Shown: positions 51,701 to 61,661, numbered from the stretch's first letter. The stretch is 64,000 nucleotides of DNA from Pirellulales bacterium (GCA_018401745.1 JAGYJY010000006.1:62001-126000), one strand, 5' to 3'. Made by a program: numbers and translations. The notes: generated by a model from the sequence alone, not told the origin.

Positions 51701-54700
51701 CCTTCGGCCCACGGCCGGGGCAGCATGTCAGTGCGCTCAACATCGGTGTCGACCTGGCCAACTCAAACCAGGGAAGCAACCAGCAGGATTCGTTCATCCC
51801 GCTTGACGCCAACGGCAACCAGCAGCGGAGCACCATCCCGGGATCAGTTGTTATCGACGAAGCCCACGACAACTGGGGTGATATCGACCTCTACATCGAT
51901 GTCGACGGCGGTGAGCTCGCCGCCGACAAGAGCGATCTGCTGCGAATGAACCGCAACGACGGCATCGTGATCGCCACGATCAACGACAACCGTGACGCCA
52001 TCCTCGGCCAGGGCGGCTACGCGACCCTCGAAGTGGTCAGCGAAGGTGGTGGCAATATGTGGATCGCCACAGCCCAGGCCCCCTTCCCCGATATCGACGT
52101 GGCCGGCACCGATGAAGAGGCGGTTGCGGTGTCTGCGGCCTACTTCGCGTTTGACAAGGGCTGGATTGGCGGCCACGTCAACGGGGCTGGCACAATCGTC
52201 GCATCCAATGGCGACCCCGTGGTCACCCGCACCGCGACGGGCATCTACGAGATCGAGATTCCGGGCGTCACCGACTCCTACACCCAGGGCTTCCTCTACT
52301 CCGTCGGTGCCTCAAACGAGGCCAACGTCACCCAGTCGCGGCCACTGGGCGGCAACAAATGGGAGCTGATCCTCCACGACAACTCGTTTAGCAAAATCGC
52401 GCAGCCAGACGGCGAAGGCAACGATTTCGCGTTTGTCTACATTCCGCAGAATGCGACCGGTCTCGTCGGTGGTCGCGTGAATGGGGCCTCCACGTCGGTC
52501 AACCCGACCAAGCAGTCGATTGGCAACTTCTCGATTCAGCGGTCGGCCCAAGGCGAATGGGTCCTCTCGGTGCCCGGCCATTCGCCAGAGACCGGCATGC
52601 TGCTGCTTGAAGGTCAGACGCTCACCTCACCGCAGCCTGAGCACATCTTCCTCAGCTACGAGGCCGCCTCCAACGGCACCGATTTCGTGATCCAGCAGCA
52701 CTCGCTGCCGGATCCCAACATCCGCACAGACCACGACTTCCAGTTCTTGTTTGTGCCTTTCAACAACCGGATCACCCAGGCGGCCGAGCAGCTGCCGATG
52801 TCGGTTGACCAGGTGGGCACCGCGGCCGATCCGACCTCGGGCCTCAGCGAGCTCGGCTTCGCCCTCACGATCAACCCCGACGGCACCGTGGGCTACGATG
52901 CCGGCGGCACGATCCGCTCGCTCGGCGAAGGCCAGACGGCAACCGACACCTTTGTCTACCGCGTCACTGACTCGACCGGTGCCTCCAGCGACTCTGCAAC
53001 CGTCACGGTCACGCATGTGGGCGTGAACGACGCGCCCGATGTCGTGGGTTCGCTTGCCGACCAATCCCTTGCCGAGGACGCGAGCACGGTGAGCGTCAGC
53101 CTCGACGGGCTCTTTGCTGATGTCGACACCGGCGACGTGCTGACGCTGTCGGCCACCACAGCCGACGGCACCCTGCTGAGCGTTGCTGTCAACGGCACCA
53201 GCCTCGAGATCACGCCGGTGGCCAACGCCTTCGGCTTCACATCCGTCATGGTGATTGCCACTGACATCGCTGGAGCCACCAACAGCACCTCGCTCAACGT
53301 GACCGTGCTGCCAACCCTCGGTGACGACACGCCGACCGCCGGAGACGACACCGCCACCACGCTCAACACCGAGATCGTGACGATCTCCGTGCTCAGCAAC
53401 GACGTGCACCCCGACGGTGCGGTCAACGACGCCGCGGCCGCCACGATTGACGTGCCTCCCGGGGCTGACAATGTCGGCTCGACATGGACGGTCGTGGGCA
53501 CCGGCAGCGGTGTGAATGCCCTCACGATTCAGAGCCAGCCGAACGCGGGCGACGTGGCCATCGGCCTTGCCGGCAACGGCATCCAGCCCACCGACGGCGT
53601 GCTGCTGGGCACGTCGCGAGACAACCTCGACCCCTTCAGCTCGGTGCAGGAATGGTACTGGGGCACCTACAACTCGCTCGGCTTCGGAACCCAGTCGGCG
53701 AACCAGAACGGCTCCGGCGAGCGGAGCGGCTCCGTGGGCGCGGTCTTCTTCCCGTTTGCTGACGGCTGGACGGCTGGCCGTGTGGACGGCACTGGGGAGC
53801 TCCTGCAGGGTGTTGGACTGACGCCCGCCGACATCACCAAGGTCGCCAGCGGTGAGTATTCAATCACCGTTCCCGGCGTGAGCGACGCCGCGACCGCCGG
53901 CTATCTGATGAGCATCGGCGGCACCAACAACTTCGACATCACGTCGTCGGCCCAGGCCCAGGCCGGCACAGGCAACTGGACGCTGCGTCAGCGGTACAAC
54001 GACGACGCCGGCCTCTTTGATAACCAGTTCTCGTTTGTCTACATCGCCAACGACACGCCAAACCTGATCGCTGGCCGCGTGGCTGCCGACGGCACCCTCG
54101 ATGCCAGCCTGCAGTCGGGCAGCCCAACGGTCGTCAAGGATGCGACCGGCCTCTACCGGCTCACCCTGCCGGGCCTCACGCCCGACGATGGCACCCTGCT
54201 GCTGACCGAAAGCGGTGGAAACCCAATCGCACTCAACTACACGGCGTCGGGCTCCGACTTCCTGATCGAGGCGCGGGACATCCCGACCTTCATCGCCACC
54301 GATGCCCAGTTTGACTTCGTCTTTGCTCCATTTGCCGCCCCGCTGACGCCATTTGCTCCGGCGTCGCTCTCGATCACGGCATTTGACGCCACGAGCACCC
54401 TCGGTGGAGCCGTCACGCTCAACGCGGACGGCACGTTTGCCTACGATCCAGCTGGCGTGACGGTCACGCCGGGAACGTCGGTGAGCGACACCTTCACCTA
54501 CACCATCAGCGACGGCAACAGCAACACGTCGACGGCCACCGTGACGGTCACCGTGAGTGCCCCTGGGCCAAACGTCGCCGACGACTCGTTCACCCTGGCC
54601 GTCGGCCAGAGTGGCCTCAACGTGCTGGCCAACGACACCTTCGGCCAGCCGCCGCTGCAGCAGCCGGGCCAGACGGTCAGCTCGGTCAACTTTGAGTTTC

Positions 54701-57700
54701 TGCCGGGCTCCGCGGTGCAGTCGTCAAATGACGCCGACTGGATCATCCCCCTGGATACCAATGGCGATGAGCAGCGGAGCCACATCCCCGGCGCGATCAC
54801 CTTCGACGGCGTCCAGCAGAACTGGGGCGACATCGACCTCTGGGTGGACGTCAATGGCGACGGCTCTTCGCTGCGGCGGATGAATCCCGCCGACGGCGTG
54901 GTGATCCCGACGATCGCCGAAAACCGATCCGCGATCATCGCTGAGAGTGGCGGCTATGCGTCGGCTGAAGTCCATCAGGAGGGGAATGCGGCCGGCAACA
55001 TGTGGATTGCCACGGCGTCGGTCACCGGGGGTGACGAGGAGGCGGTCTACGTCTCCGCGGCCTACTTCCCGTTTGCCGAAGGCTGGGTTGGCGGGCACTA
55101 CGATGAGGGCCTTCCCGGCCTGGCTGTTGTCAACGGCGACGGTGTCAATGCCGACCCGAGTGTGAGCGACATTGGCGGTGGCCGCTGGAGGGTGACCATC
55201 CCCGGTGTCACCGATTCCACGACCGACGGCGTGCTGTTTGTGATCGGCGGCTCGAATGAAGACAACGTTGCCAGCTCGCGGCCGCTTGGCGGGAGCGACT
55301 GGGAGGTGGCCGTTCGCGACAATGCTTCAGCAGCCGGCGGCGGCGAGGTCGACGACTTCAGCTTCGTCTACGTGCCTCGCAATGCCACCGGGCTGATCGG
55401 CGGCCATGTGATTGGCGATGCCACCGTCGCCAACCCGATGCGGCAGAGCGTCGGTGACTTCACGATCCAGCGGACGGCGGCAGGCGAATGGAACCTCTCG
55501 ATCCCCGGCCACTCGCCTGAGACCGGTGTCTTGATCTTCCAGTCAAATGATCCTTCCGCCACCGACGCCAGCCATGTGCTCTTCAGCTACGACGCGGCCG
55601 ACAACGGCACCGACTTCGTAATCCATCAGCACCTGCTCCCAACGCCCGACACGCGGCCCGACCTCGACTTCAACTTCCTGTTTATCCCGTTTGCCAACCA
55701 GATCTCGCAGACCGGTCCGCTGACGGTCGATCAGTTTGGCAGCACGGCCGACCCGGCCAGTGGCCTCAGCGAGCTGGGCAACCCGCTCACGCTCAATGCC
55801 GACGGCACGATCGGCTACGACGCGGGCAACGTGCTCGCTCCGCTCGGCGAGGGCGACACGCTCAGCGACAGCTTTGTCTACCGGGCAACCACCGGCTCGC
55901 TGACGGGCACCGCCACCGCCACCATCACCCTGCTGGGCGTAAACGACGCCCCGGTGGCAGTTGAGAGCATCGACGACCGCATCCTCGACGAAGACGCGGC
56001 CCCGGTGACGATCTCGTTGGCAACGCTCTTCACGGATGTCGACAACGGCGACGTGGTCACGCTCTCGGCCGTTTCCTCGCAGGAGGGTGTGGTGTCGGCG
56101 GCAGTCGCTGCCGACAGCACTGATCTCGTGATCACGCCGCAGGCCGATGCCTTTGGCGTGTCGCGGATCACCGTGACCGGAACCGACCAGAGCGGAGCCA
56201 CCGCGACGGTCACGTTCTTTGTGACTGTGATGCCGACCGTCGATGGGCCGACGGCCGTGGCGGATGCCGAAGCGGTGGCCGCCGATGCCACCCTCACGAT
56301 CCCAGTCCTCGGCAACGACTTCCATGCCGACAACGGGGTCTATGAGGTGGCAGCGGCGAATATCACCGTCGACTCCACCGCGACGAGCAACGCCGGCTCC
56401 ACCTGGACGGTCGAGCAGACCGGTGCTCAGCCCAATGAGATGAACGTGCTCAGCGCCGGCAACGTGGGCGATGTGCAGATCGGCATCAACGGCCAGACCT
56501 TCACGCCGGCCGATGGCGTGCTCTACGGCACCATGCGGGAAAACATCGATCCGTTCGGCACTGTCAACACCTACGGAGCCTTCGGCACGTACGGCTTCGC
56601 AACCGATACCGGCGTGGGCGGTGGTGAGCGAAACGCACCGCTGGGGGCAGCCTTCTTCCCCTTCGCCGATGGCTGGATTGGTGGCCATGTGGCAGCCGAT
56701 GGCACGCTGATGAGCGGTCGCGGCGTCGCTCCGGCCAACGTCGTCAAGCTCAGCACGGGCTTCTACGAGGTCTCGATCCCAGGCGTGACCGACTCCTTCC
56801 AGGACGGCTTCCTGTTTGCGATCACGCAGAGCAACGACGACAACGCCTTCGCGGCCCGGCCGATCGGTGGCAACACCTGGCAGTTCCGTCAGCTCGACAA
56901 CGACAGCGATGCCAGCGGCTTTGAGGACGACGCCTGGAGCTTCGTCTACATCCCGGCCAACCTGCCTGGGCTCGTGGCCGGCCGCTACACCGGCTTCTCC
57001 GAGGGCGGCCAGCTCGACCAGTCGGTCGGCAACTTCACGCTGGGCGAAACCTTCATCAACCCCGGCGAGTTCTCGCTGACGATCCCGGGCGCGTCGCCGA
57101 CCGACGGCATCTTGATGCTGGTCTCCACGGGCGGTGAGTTTGTGGCTGAGGTCAACGCTGAGGCTCCCGACAACCGGGTGCTCAACTACACCGCCAGCGG
57201 CAGCGACTTCCTGATCCAGGGCCGACAGACGGGCGACTTTGCTCCCGCGGCCACGAGCTTCGCCTTCGCGTATGTGCCGTTCTCGAGCCCCTACAAGCTC
57301 AACGCGTATGCCGACTACAGCATCGTGGCCTTCGACGCGACAAGCACCGAAGGAGCCACGATCACCGACAACGGCGACGGCACTTTCGGCTACGACCCCG
57401 CCACGAGCATCAGCCTGGCCGATCTGGTGGTTGGCACCACCCTCGACGACACCTTCACCTACACGATCCAGGACGGCAACGGTGTCCAGTCGGTCGGCAC
57501 GGTGACGGTGACGGTCTCTGGTGTGGCCCCAGCCGCGACGCTGACACTGACTGCCGCGAGCGGAACGGTCGCTGAAGACGCCGCCACGGCGGCCATGACG
57601 GTCACCCGCGATGGCGATTTGACGGCCGAGATGGTGGTCAATCTTTCCAGCGGCAACACCGACGTGGGAACCGTTGAGAGCTCCGTGACGATTCCCGCTG

Positions 57701-59382
57701 GCGAAGCGTCGGCTTCCTTTAACGTCACGCTCGTCAACAACGATCTCTACAGTGGCACGCGGGGGGTCGCGATCACCGCTTCGAGTGATAGTGCTGCTGC
57801 CGCTTCTGCAACCTTGGCGGTCACCGACGATGAGACCGGCTCGCTCGTGATCTCCGAGATCATGTACGACAGCAGTGGAGCCGAGCCTCAGGGCGAATGG
57901 GTTGAGGTCTTTAATGCTGGCTCGACGACGATCGACCTGGGCGGCTGGTATCTCGACGATGAAGACGCCAACGTCTTTACGCCAGTGCCGGCAGGCACGC
58001 TGCTGCCGCCAGAGGGTGTGGCGGTGATCTTCAACGCCGACGGTGGCAATCAGACAGCCGACGCATTCAGGGCCGACTGGTCGACTGCTGCGGATCCCAC
58101 GGTGATCGTGATCGGTGTTGGCTGGGGCTCGCTGGCAAACTCACCGAGTGAAACCAACGAAGTCCTCGTGGTTCGCAACGGCAACGGCGACGTGGAGGAT
58201 GAGGCCAACTACCAGGAGAACGGAGCTGGCGGATGGCCGACCTCAGGCCAGGGCATCAGCTTCTATCTCACCGACACCGCCGCTGACAACAACGTTGGCA
58301 GCAACTGGGCAGCCTCCGTTGCTGGAGTCGATGGAGCGGTCAACGCTGCCGGCACGATCTGGTCAGCCTCAGACGTCGCCTCGCCAGGGTTTGTGCCCGG
58401 CCTAGGTGGCACCGAAGTTTCGGTGGGCGACGGCCAGACTGTGACCGACACGACGGTCTACACCGGCGACACAACGATCGTGAAGACCGGCAACGGCACG
58501 CTGATCCTGAACCTCGCCAACACTCACACCGGAGGCCTGCAAGTTGATGCGGGCACAGTCGTCATCCAGAATGCCGCAGCCCTCAACGGCGGTCCGCTGA
58601 CGGTGGCTGCCGGGGCCAAGGTGATGCTCGAAGTGGGCTCCACGCTGATGCCGCTCTCGTCGCTCTCCCTCGATCCCGCTGCCCGGCTCGATGTTGGTGC
58701 GGGAGGCGTGACCGTGGCCAGCGGAGGGTTCACCGCGGCCGACATCCGCACGGCGCTCATCGCCGGTCGCAATGGCGGCACCTGGGATGGCACGGCAGGC
58801 ATCACCTTCACGGTGCAGGGTGCTGCAGCCGCGGCGACCTCCTTCAGTGTCGGCTACGTCGTTGATGGCAATGGTCTGCTGACCGTGCGGTACACGGGCA
58901 CGGGTGACAGTCAGCTGGATGGCAAGGTCGACTTCGACGACATCCTGGGGCTGTTCCCCAACTATGGGGCCACGGGCAGTTTTGTCTGGTCGGAAGGCGA
59001 CTTCACCTACGACGGCAAGGTCGACTTCGACGACATCCTGGCCCTGTTCCCCAACTACGGCTCCGATGCTGTCTTTAGTGCAGGCCTGCTCGGCCAGGGC
59101 GGCGGATCGGGGGCGGGCAACGGTGGCGACACCGGTGCCGGCGGCATGGCAGTCGCTCAATCGACCGGCACCGCTGGCGGCGACACCACGGAGCAGCCGG
59201 TGATGGGCCCCGAAGCCCCCGCCGACCTGCCGACCCGCTCTGTCGCAGCCTTGCCACGCGACTCGCGAGGTGTCACCAGCGGGCCTGACGCCACCACGCT
59301 CGCCTTCGCTGCCCTGGCGAGCGAAGGTAGCTCCGTGACCACCAGCACCGACTCCAAGAAGTCGGTGTTTGCCACCCTCTGA
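48769..59382 (+). CDS. Giant (3,537-residue) exported repeat protein with LEPRRLL motif, Calx-beta, lamin-tail, beta-strand and dockerin-like domains
   Basis: AAGGAG lies 5 bases before the ATG. The basic N-terminus ends in EPLEPRRLLAVTA (31-43), the planctomycete export-type motif. Residues 45-2915 are built from two alternating blocks of roughly 350-400 residues. Type A opens with a cadherin/VCBS-like linker (TISVLSNDVHPDGA) and begins near 50390, 53330 and 56240. Type B (NVTANDTFGPRPGQHVSALN) begins near 51640 and 54560, with a partial copy at the start. Both share GWxxGxV, IPGVTDS and FAFVYIPxNxxGLVxGR. Then come Calx-beta (about 2918-3020), a lamin-tail domain (about 3024-3190, ISEIMYDSSGAEPQGEWVEV), an autotransporter-type beta strand (3220-3290) and paired dockerin-like repeats (3379-3437, DGKVDFDDILGLFPNYG). 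The role is probably surface adhesion or matrix. Confidence 0.9.
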   Translation: MSLSPFSSKRTRKSNTRRSAARRSRRPQGMEPLEPRRLLAVTAVADFETVLDSGSAVVLEVLANDIDTSDLRGQSVSAGNLTVDGSSAWSFAETGAAPNNLTTTTVNTGDVNIQLDGADIDPSSGVTLATVRQNLASEYRVIEAYPSGAATWLSMQKQSANTEADVDAGVVNFPFAAGWIGGNVDPSGVLLSGNGLSASDVSQTGGGRYQVQIPGVSDSFTDGYLFVIGASNEDNFASARPLGGNAWEISVRDNTADLLDGENDDFSFVYIPRNAPGLVAGRVDAAYSISNPVSDAVGEFTVAKEGPGTWRLNVAGGSPALGMLLLGSAVDNGVAPEDDFFSYEPAGDGFVIKARDQDGGQLVDADFQFAYVPFTNALQPTLTLSISAADAATAESGLPITINPDNTISIDTSSLSLTAPQTETFSYTVTDGTETSTATASVTLLPTSGATTTSQVFGENETATIDLSKIFTAGTGPYTYAASDSRIVAATFSGDTLTLASNNNAFGFDTVTITATDSTSATFVTAFEVNILPDVTDTDAPIAGDDSASTLSFETVDIDVLGNDYHPNGVAYDVAAANIDVDISSTWTVTNTGAAPNDMVITSPANRGDNEVGLGGTKLYPSTGVLLGTVRDNTDPYGTVNTHPHWGSYGFSTERGAGGNAEADFPLAAAFFPFADGWTSGQVDAAGTLTHGVGVAQSNITKLRDGMFAITLPEVTDAATDGFLFAICHNNDDNAYSVLPVAGTNTWIYRQTDNDADTFENDKFAFVYVPADTPELVAGRFDATGSQLQKVETGAGYSLTQEAAGTYRLSITGFTPTDGSLLVLGSGADASSGNPDNIITSYIADGNDFLIFTRQTVDFALVDAEFQFVFTPFANPLSFNRNVAFSVTAFEAASAEGATISQNPDGTFRYDPSTSTSIQALTPGSSLSDTFTYTITDAAGEAATGTVTVTVRAPEVDAIDDTFWISQSTILNVTANDTFGPRPGQHVSALNIGVDLANSNQGSNQQDSFIPLDANGNQQRSTIPGSVVIDEAHDNWGDIDLYIDVDGGELAADKSDLLRMNRNDGIVIATINDNRDAILGQGGYATLEVVSEGGGNMWIATAQAPFPDIDVAGTDEEAVAVSAAYFAFDKGWIGGHVNGAGTIVASNGDPVVTRTATGIYEIEIPGVTDSYTQGFLYSVGASNEANVTQSRPLGGNKWELILHDNSFSKIAQPDGEGNDFAFVYIPQNATGLVGGRVNGASTSVNPTKQSIGNFSIQRSAQGEWVLSVPGHSPETGMLLLEGQTLTSPQPEHIFLSYEAASNGTDFVIQQHSLPDPNIRTDHDFQFLFVPFNNRITQAAEQLPMSVDQVGTAADPTSGLSELGFALTINPDGTVGYDAGGTIRSLGEGQTATDTFVYRVTDSTGASSDSATVTVTHVGVNDAPDVVGSLADQSLAEDASTVSVSLDGLFADVDTGDVLTLSATTADGTLLSVAVNGTSLEITPVANAFGFTSVMVIATDIAGATNSTSLNVTVLPTLGDDTPTAGDDTATTLNTEIVTISVLSNDVHPDGAVNDAAAATIDVPPGADNVGSTWTVVGTGSGVNALTIQSQPNAGDVAIGLAGNGIQPTDGVLLGTSRDNLDPFSSVQEWYWGTYNSLGFGTQSANQNGSGERSGSVGAVFFPFADGWTAGRVDGTGELLQGVGLTPADITKVASGEYSITVPGVSDAATAGYLMSIGGTNNFDITSSAQAQAGTGNWTLRQRYNDDAGLFDNQFSFVYIANDTPNLIAGRVAADGTLDASLQSGSPTVVKDATGLYRLTLPGLTPDDGTLLLTESGGNPIALNYTASGSDFLIEARDIPTFIATDAQFDFVFAPFAAPLTPFAPASLSITAFDATSTLGGAVTLNADGTFAYDPAGVTVTPGTSVSDTFTYTISDGNSNTSTATVTVTVSAPGPNVADDSFTLAVGQSGLNVLANDTFGQPPLQQPGQTVSSVNFEFLPGSAVQSSNDADWIIPLDTNGDEQRSHIPGAITFDGVQQNWGDIDLWVDVNGDGSSLRRMNPADGVVIPTIAENRSAIIAESGGYASAEVHQEGNAAGNMWIATASVTGGDEEAVYVSAAYFPFAEGWVGGHYDEGLPGLAVVNGDGVNADPSVSDIGGGRWRVTIPGVTDSTTDGVLFVIGGSNEDNVASSRPLGGSDWEVAVRDNASAAGGGEVDDFSFVYVPRNATGLIGGHVIGDATVANPMRQSVGDFTIQRTAAGEWNLSIPGHSPETGVLIFQSNDPSATDASHVLFSYDAADNGTDFVIHQHLLPTPDTRPDLDFNFLFIPFANQISQTGPLTVDQFGSTADPASGLSELGNPLTLNADGTIGYDAGNVLAPLGEGDTLSDSFVYRATTGSLTGTATATITLLGVNDAPVAVESIDDRILDEDAAPVTISLATLFTDVDNGDVVTLSAVSSQEGVVSAAVAADSTDLVITPQADAFGVSRITVTGTDQSGATATVTFFVTVMPTVDGPTAVADAEAVAADATLTIPVLGNDFHADNGVYEVAAANITVDSTATSNAGSTWTVEQTGAQPNEMNVLSAGNVGDVQIGINGQTFTPADGVLYGTMRENIDPFGTVNTYGAFGTYGFATDTGVGGGERNAPLGAAFFPFADGWIGGHVAADGTLMSGRGVAPANVVKLSTGFYEVSIPGVTDSFQDGFLFAITQSNDDNAFAARPIGGNTWQFRQLDNDSDASGFEDDAWSFVYIPANLPGLVAGRYTGFSEGGQLDQSVGNFTLGETFINPGEFSLTIPGASPTDGILMLVSTGGEFVAEVNAEAPDNRVLNYTASGSDFLIQGRQTGDFAPAATSFAFAYVPFSSPYKLNAYADYSIVAFDATSTEGATITDNGDGTFGYDPATSISLADLVVGTTLDDTFTYTIQDGNGVQSVGTVTVTVSGVAPAATLTLTAASGTVAEDAATAAMTVTRDGDLTAEMVVNLSSGNTDVGTVESSVTIPAGEASASFNVTLVNNDLYSGTRGVAITASSDSAAAASATLAVTDDETGSLVISEIMYDSSGAEPQGEWVEVFNAGSTTIDLGGWYLDDEDANVFTPVPAGTLLPPEGVAVIFNADGGNQTADAFRADWSTAADPTVIVIGVGWGSLANSPSETNEVLVVRNGNGDVEDEANYQENGAGGWPTSGQGISFYLTDTAADNNVGSNWAASVAGVDGAVNAAGTIWSASDVASPGFVPGLGGTEVSVGDGQTVTDTTVYTGDTTIVKTGNGTLILNLANTHTGGLQVDAGTVVIQNAAALNGGPLTVAAGAKVMLEVGSTLMPLSSLSLDPAARLDVGAGGVTVASGGFTAADIRTALIAGRNGGTWDGTAGITFTVQGAAAAATSFSVGYVVDGNGLLTVRYTGTGDSQLDGKVDFDDILGLFPNYGATGSFVWSEGDFTYDGKVDFDDILALFPNYGSDAVFSAGLLGQGGGSGAGNGGDTGAGGMAVAQSTGTAGGDTTEQPVMGPEAPADLPTRSVAALPRDSRGVTSGPDATTLAFAALASEGSSVTTSTDSKKSVFATL

Positions 59383-59417
59383 GCAACGCCTCCAGGTCGC
59401 ACCTGAGGCTGAAAACC

Positions 59418-59460
59418 GAGGCCCGCCTCGTCCATTCCGGGATGAGGCGGGCCTTTTTTC
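59418..59460 (+). terminator. Rho-independent terminator of the giant gene
   Basis: AGGCCCGCCTCGTCC pairs with GGGATGAGGCGGGCCT (one G-U pair) around a short loop, followed by six Ts. It lies about 35 bases after the stop codon. Confidence 0.92.
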
Positions 59461-59510
59461 AACGGCGACGACACATGAAACGCCTTCGCAGAATCTTCTC
59501 GGCTTTTTGG

Positions 59511-59563
59511 GACGTCGCTTGAGTGGGAAAAGGCCATGAATGGCTTTTTCCCCGGACCGTTAG
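59511..59563. repeat. Gene-end repeat element, copy B, with strong hairpin
   Basis: This is homologous to 9727-9776. GGGAAAAGGCCA (59525-59536) pairs with TGGCTTTTTCCC (59541-59552) through 12 bp with one G-U and a TGAA loop. The A- and T-rich arms would make a terminator for either strand. The stop codon of the convergent cupin gene lies at its right end, as in copy A. Confidence 0.6.
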
Positions 59564-60552
59564 CTCGCGTTGTCGACCACTTGGTGGCCGCCGTCGGCGG
59601 TGCTGCGGCTAAAGAGGATGCTCAGCGTCCGCAGGTAGGTGTGCAGGCCGGCATCTTGAATAGGCAGGACGTGGGCTGGCTGCCCCGACTCGTTGTGGTG
59701 GGAATGCCAGAGCCCCGGAGGCGTCACAAACACCGAGTGCCGCTCCCAGTCGAATCGCTCGCCATCGGCAATCGATCCATCGTTCGCCAGCCTTGCGCCA
59801 ACCATCGTGTAGCAGCCCGGCTGAGCATCAACGACAAAGTCGACGGCCACCGACTGGTGTCGGTGGGGAGCCTGCACCGCCCCCACCGGCAGGATCCCAA
59901 ACATCGCCCAGAGCACATGCGTGACTGTCATCTCGCGGGGAAAGCGATGGTTGCCCAGGAGCACGCTCAGTCGGTTGGCCTTGCGGCTCTCAGGGTCGTG
60001 CAGCACCGCCTCAAGTGCCTCGTGGATCGCCCCCTGGCGGTAGAGCGTGGCGGCAAACCGGGGCCGTGTGGCCGCGGCGCCGAGATACCGCAGCAGCGGC
60101 TCGTCGTGCACCCAGTAGAGGGCGGCCTCCTCACCAGCGATATGTGTGGCCGGGCTGCCAGCCGGCAGGGTAAACAGGTCGCCGGCCGACCATGGAAGAA
60201 CTGTGCCGGCAGCATCGGCGACTCGGCTTATCCCCTCGCCACGCATCACATAAAAGAGCTGGCTGGTGGCATTGGCATCGGTGGCCAGCGCGTCGCCTGA
60301 GTGCACATGCAGAAAGTTCGCTGACAGGCTCGGGGTGGTCGCCGGGCCGGGGCAGCCAAGAGCACGGCTGTTGTCGAGCGGCACGATCAGTGTGGGCCCC
60401 TGTTCATGAAGCGAGGCGGAAAACCGCACGCCCGGCACGGGCGGCACCCCGCCGTCGGCCATCGGGTTGGAGGCGACTCGGTAGTCGTAGAAGCGGGCCG
60501 CTTCGATCAGCGACGCCAGATCATCCTCGGGCTGATGGTGCGGCTGCAGCAT
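59560..60552 (-). CDS. Double-cupin protein (gentisate 1,2-dioxygenase-like)
   Basis: This encodes 330 residues from the ATG at 60552, with GAGG about 10 bases upstream. The first cupin (about 90-170) includes LFYVMRGEGISRVADAAG, VLPWSAGDLFTLPAGSPATH and ALYWVHDEPLLRYLG. The second (about 225-310) includes VQAPHRHQSVAVDFVVDAQP, whose HRH is the probable metal-ligand pair, and FVTPPGLWHSHHNESG. This two-cupin layout and the PHRHQS motif resemble gentisate/1-hydroxy-2-naphthoate dioxygenases, Fe(II) ring-cleavage enzymes. No aromatic-degradation neighbours are present, so the substrate is uncertain. Confidence 0.75.
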   Translation of the reverse strand: MLQPHHQPEDDLASLIEAARFYDYRVASNPMADGGVPPVPGVRFSASLHEQGPTLIVPLDNSRALGCPGPATTPSLSANFLHVHSGDALATDANATSQLFYVMRGEGISRVADAAGTVLPWSAGDLFTLPAGSPATHIAGEEAALYWVHDEPLLRYLGAAATRPRFAATLYRQGAIHEALEAVLHDPESRKANRLSVLLGNHRFPREMTVTHVLWAMFGILPVGAVQAPHRHQSVAVDFVVDAQPGCYTMVGARLANDGSIADGERFDWERHSVFVTPPGLWHSHHNESGQPAHVLPIQDAGLHTYLRTLSILFSRSTADGGHQVVDNAS

Positions 60553-60637
60553 TGGATCAATCCTCGGGGGATGGCTCAAACTTCCGGCGACAACGGATCC
60601 TCCAAGTATACGAGACCCAAACACTGGGGTCGTTGCA

Positions 60638-61543
60638 CTAGTTCAGCACAAACGGCTCGGGCATGAAGGTCGCCAGCGGTATCAAGAGTGACAGCAGGCC
60701 GAGGACTCGCCGCACCGCCCCTGGCCCTCGGGCGTCGTCCCGCACCGGCGGATGGTCGGTGCCCAGCAGCGTCACGATCACCACGAGGGCAATCCAGTTG
60801 ATCGTCCCGAGCAGCACGATCGCCAGAATCGCCGAGATCAGGATGCCGCGGGCCAGCCAGCAGCTGCGGCGGCCAAACACCGCGTAGCTCACATGGCCGC
60901 CATCGAGCTGACTGATCGGAATCATGTTGAGCCCGGTCACGAGCATTCCCACCCAGCCGGCCATGAAGGCGGCATTGGGAGCAATCGACGCCTGCGACAG
61001 CAGATCTGGCCGCAGCAGCGACACCATCCAGCGGCCCACCGGAGGCATGGCAAATGGGCCGGAGGCGTCAGCGGGAGCGATGAGAATGCCCACGGCCAGG
61101 CAGGGAACCGCGAGCATCAGCCCCGCGATCGGCCCCGCGATGGCGATGTCAAAGAGCTGCCGCCGGCTGGCCCGCGAGCCCTCCATGCCGATCACGGCCC
61201 CGAGGGTGCCCGTCAGCAGGATCGGAATCGGGATGAAGAAGGGAAGCGTGGCGGGAATCGCATGCAGCCGGGCCGCGATGAAGTGGCCGGCCTCATGGGC
61301 GGCAAGCACCGCCATCACCGCCCCCATGTAGAGCAGGCCCCGCTGCCAGTGCTCGGCCACCCTTCCGGCGAGGTCGGCGTCAACCCCGGCGAGCACCGGC
61401 TCCCAGCCGACCGCTCCCGCCGCGAATGTCGTCAGGCAGGTGGCGAGAAACAGCAGCGCGTGGAGTCGCAGTCGCTGCCGCCGCTGTGGCTCGAGATGGC
61501 GGGCCAGTTCGTCGGCGTCGTCGGAATAAAAAGTTTCGTCCAT
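60638..61543 (-). CDS. Site-2-protease-type (M50) membrane metalloprotease
   Basis: This encodes 301 residues. The zinc motif is VLAAHEAGHFIAARLHAIP near 82-100 and the third ligand is in GLNMIPISQLDGGHVSYAV near 205-225. Six or so hydrophobic segments are visible. GTLGAVIGMEGSRASRRQLFDIAIAGPIAG is the typical loop and helix between the two motifs. PDZ domains are absent, so this is the short form. Such enzymes cut membrane-anchored regulators. No dedicated anti-sigma target is adjacent. It lies 85 bases upstream of the cupin on the same strand and is divergent from the secreted-protein gene. Confidence 0.92.
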   Translation of the reverse strand: MDETFYSDDADELARHLEPQRRQRLRLHALLFLATCLTTFAAGAVGWEPVLAGVDADLAGRVAEHWQRGLLYMGAVMAVLAAHEAGHFIAARLHAIPATLPFFIPIPILLTGTLGAVIGMEGSRASRRQLFDIAIAGPIAGLMLAVPCLAVGILIAPADASGPFAMPPVGRWMVSLLRPDLLSQASIAPNAAFMAGWVGMLVTGLNMIPISQLDGGHVSYAVFGRRSCWLARGILISAILAIVLLGTINWIALVVIVTLLGTDHPPVRDDARGPGAVRRVLGLLSLLIPLATFMPEPFVLN

Positions 61544-61661
61544 GGACCTGTCAGGATAGCCGAGCCACCGCCCTCCGCGAGCTCAGCATGCTGTCCGCCG
61601 GGCCCATGATCCCGTACAACATCGATGCTGGATCCGTCGCCTCCCCCACAGGAATCTTCCC

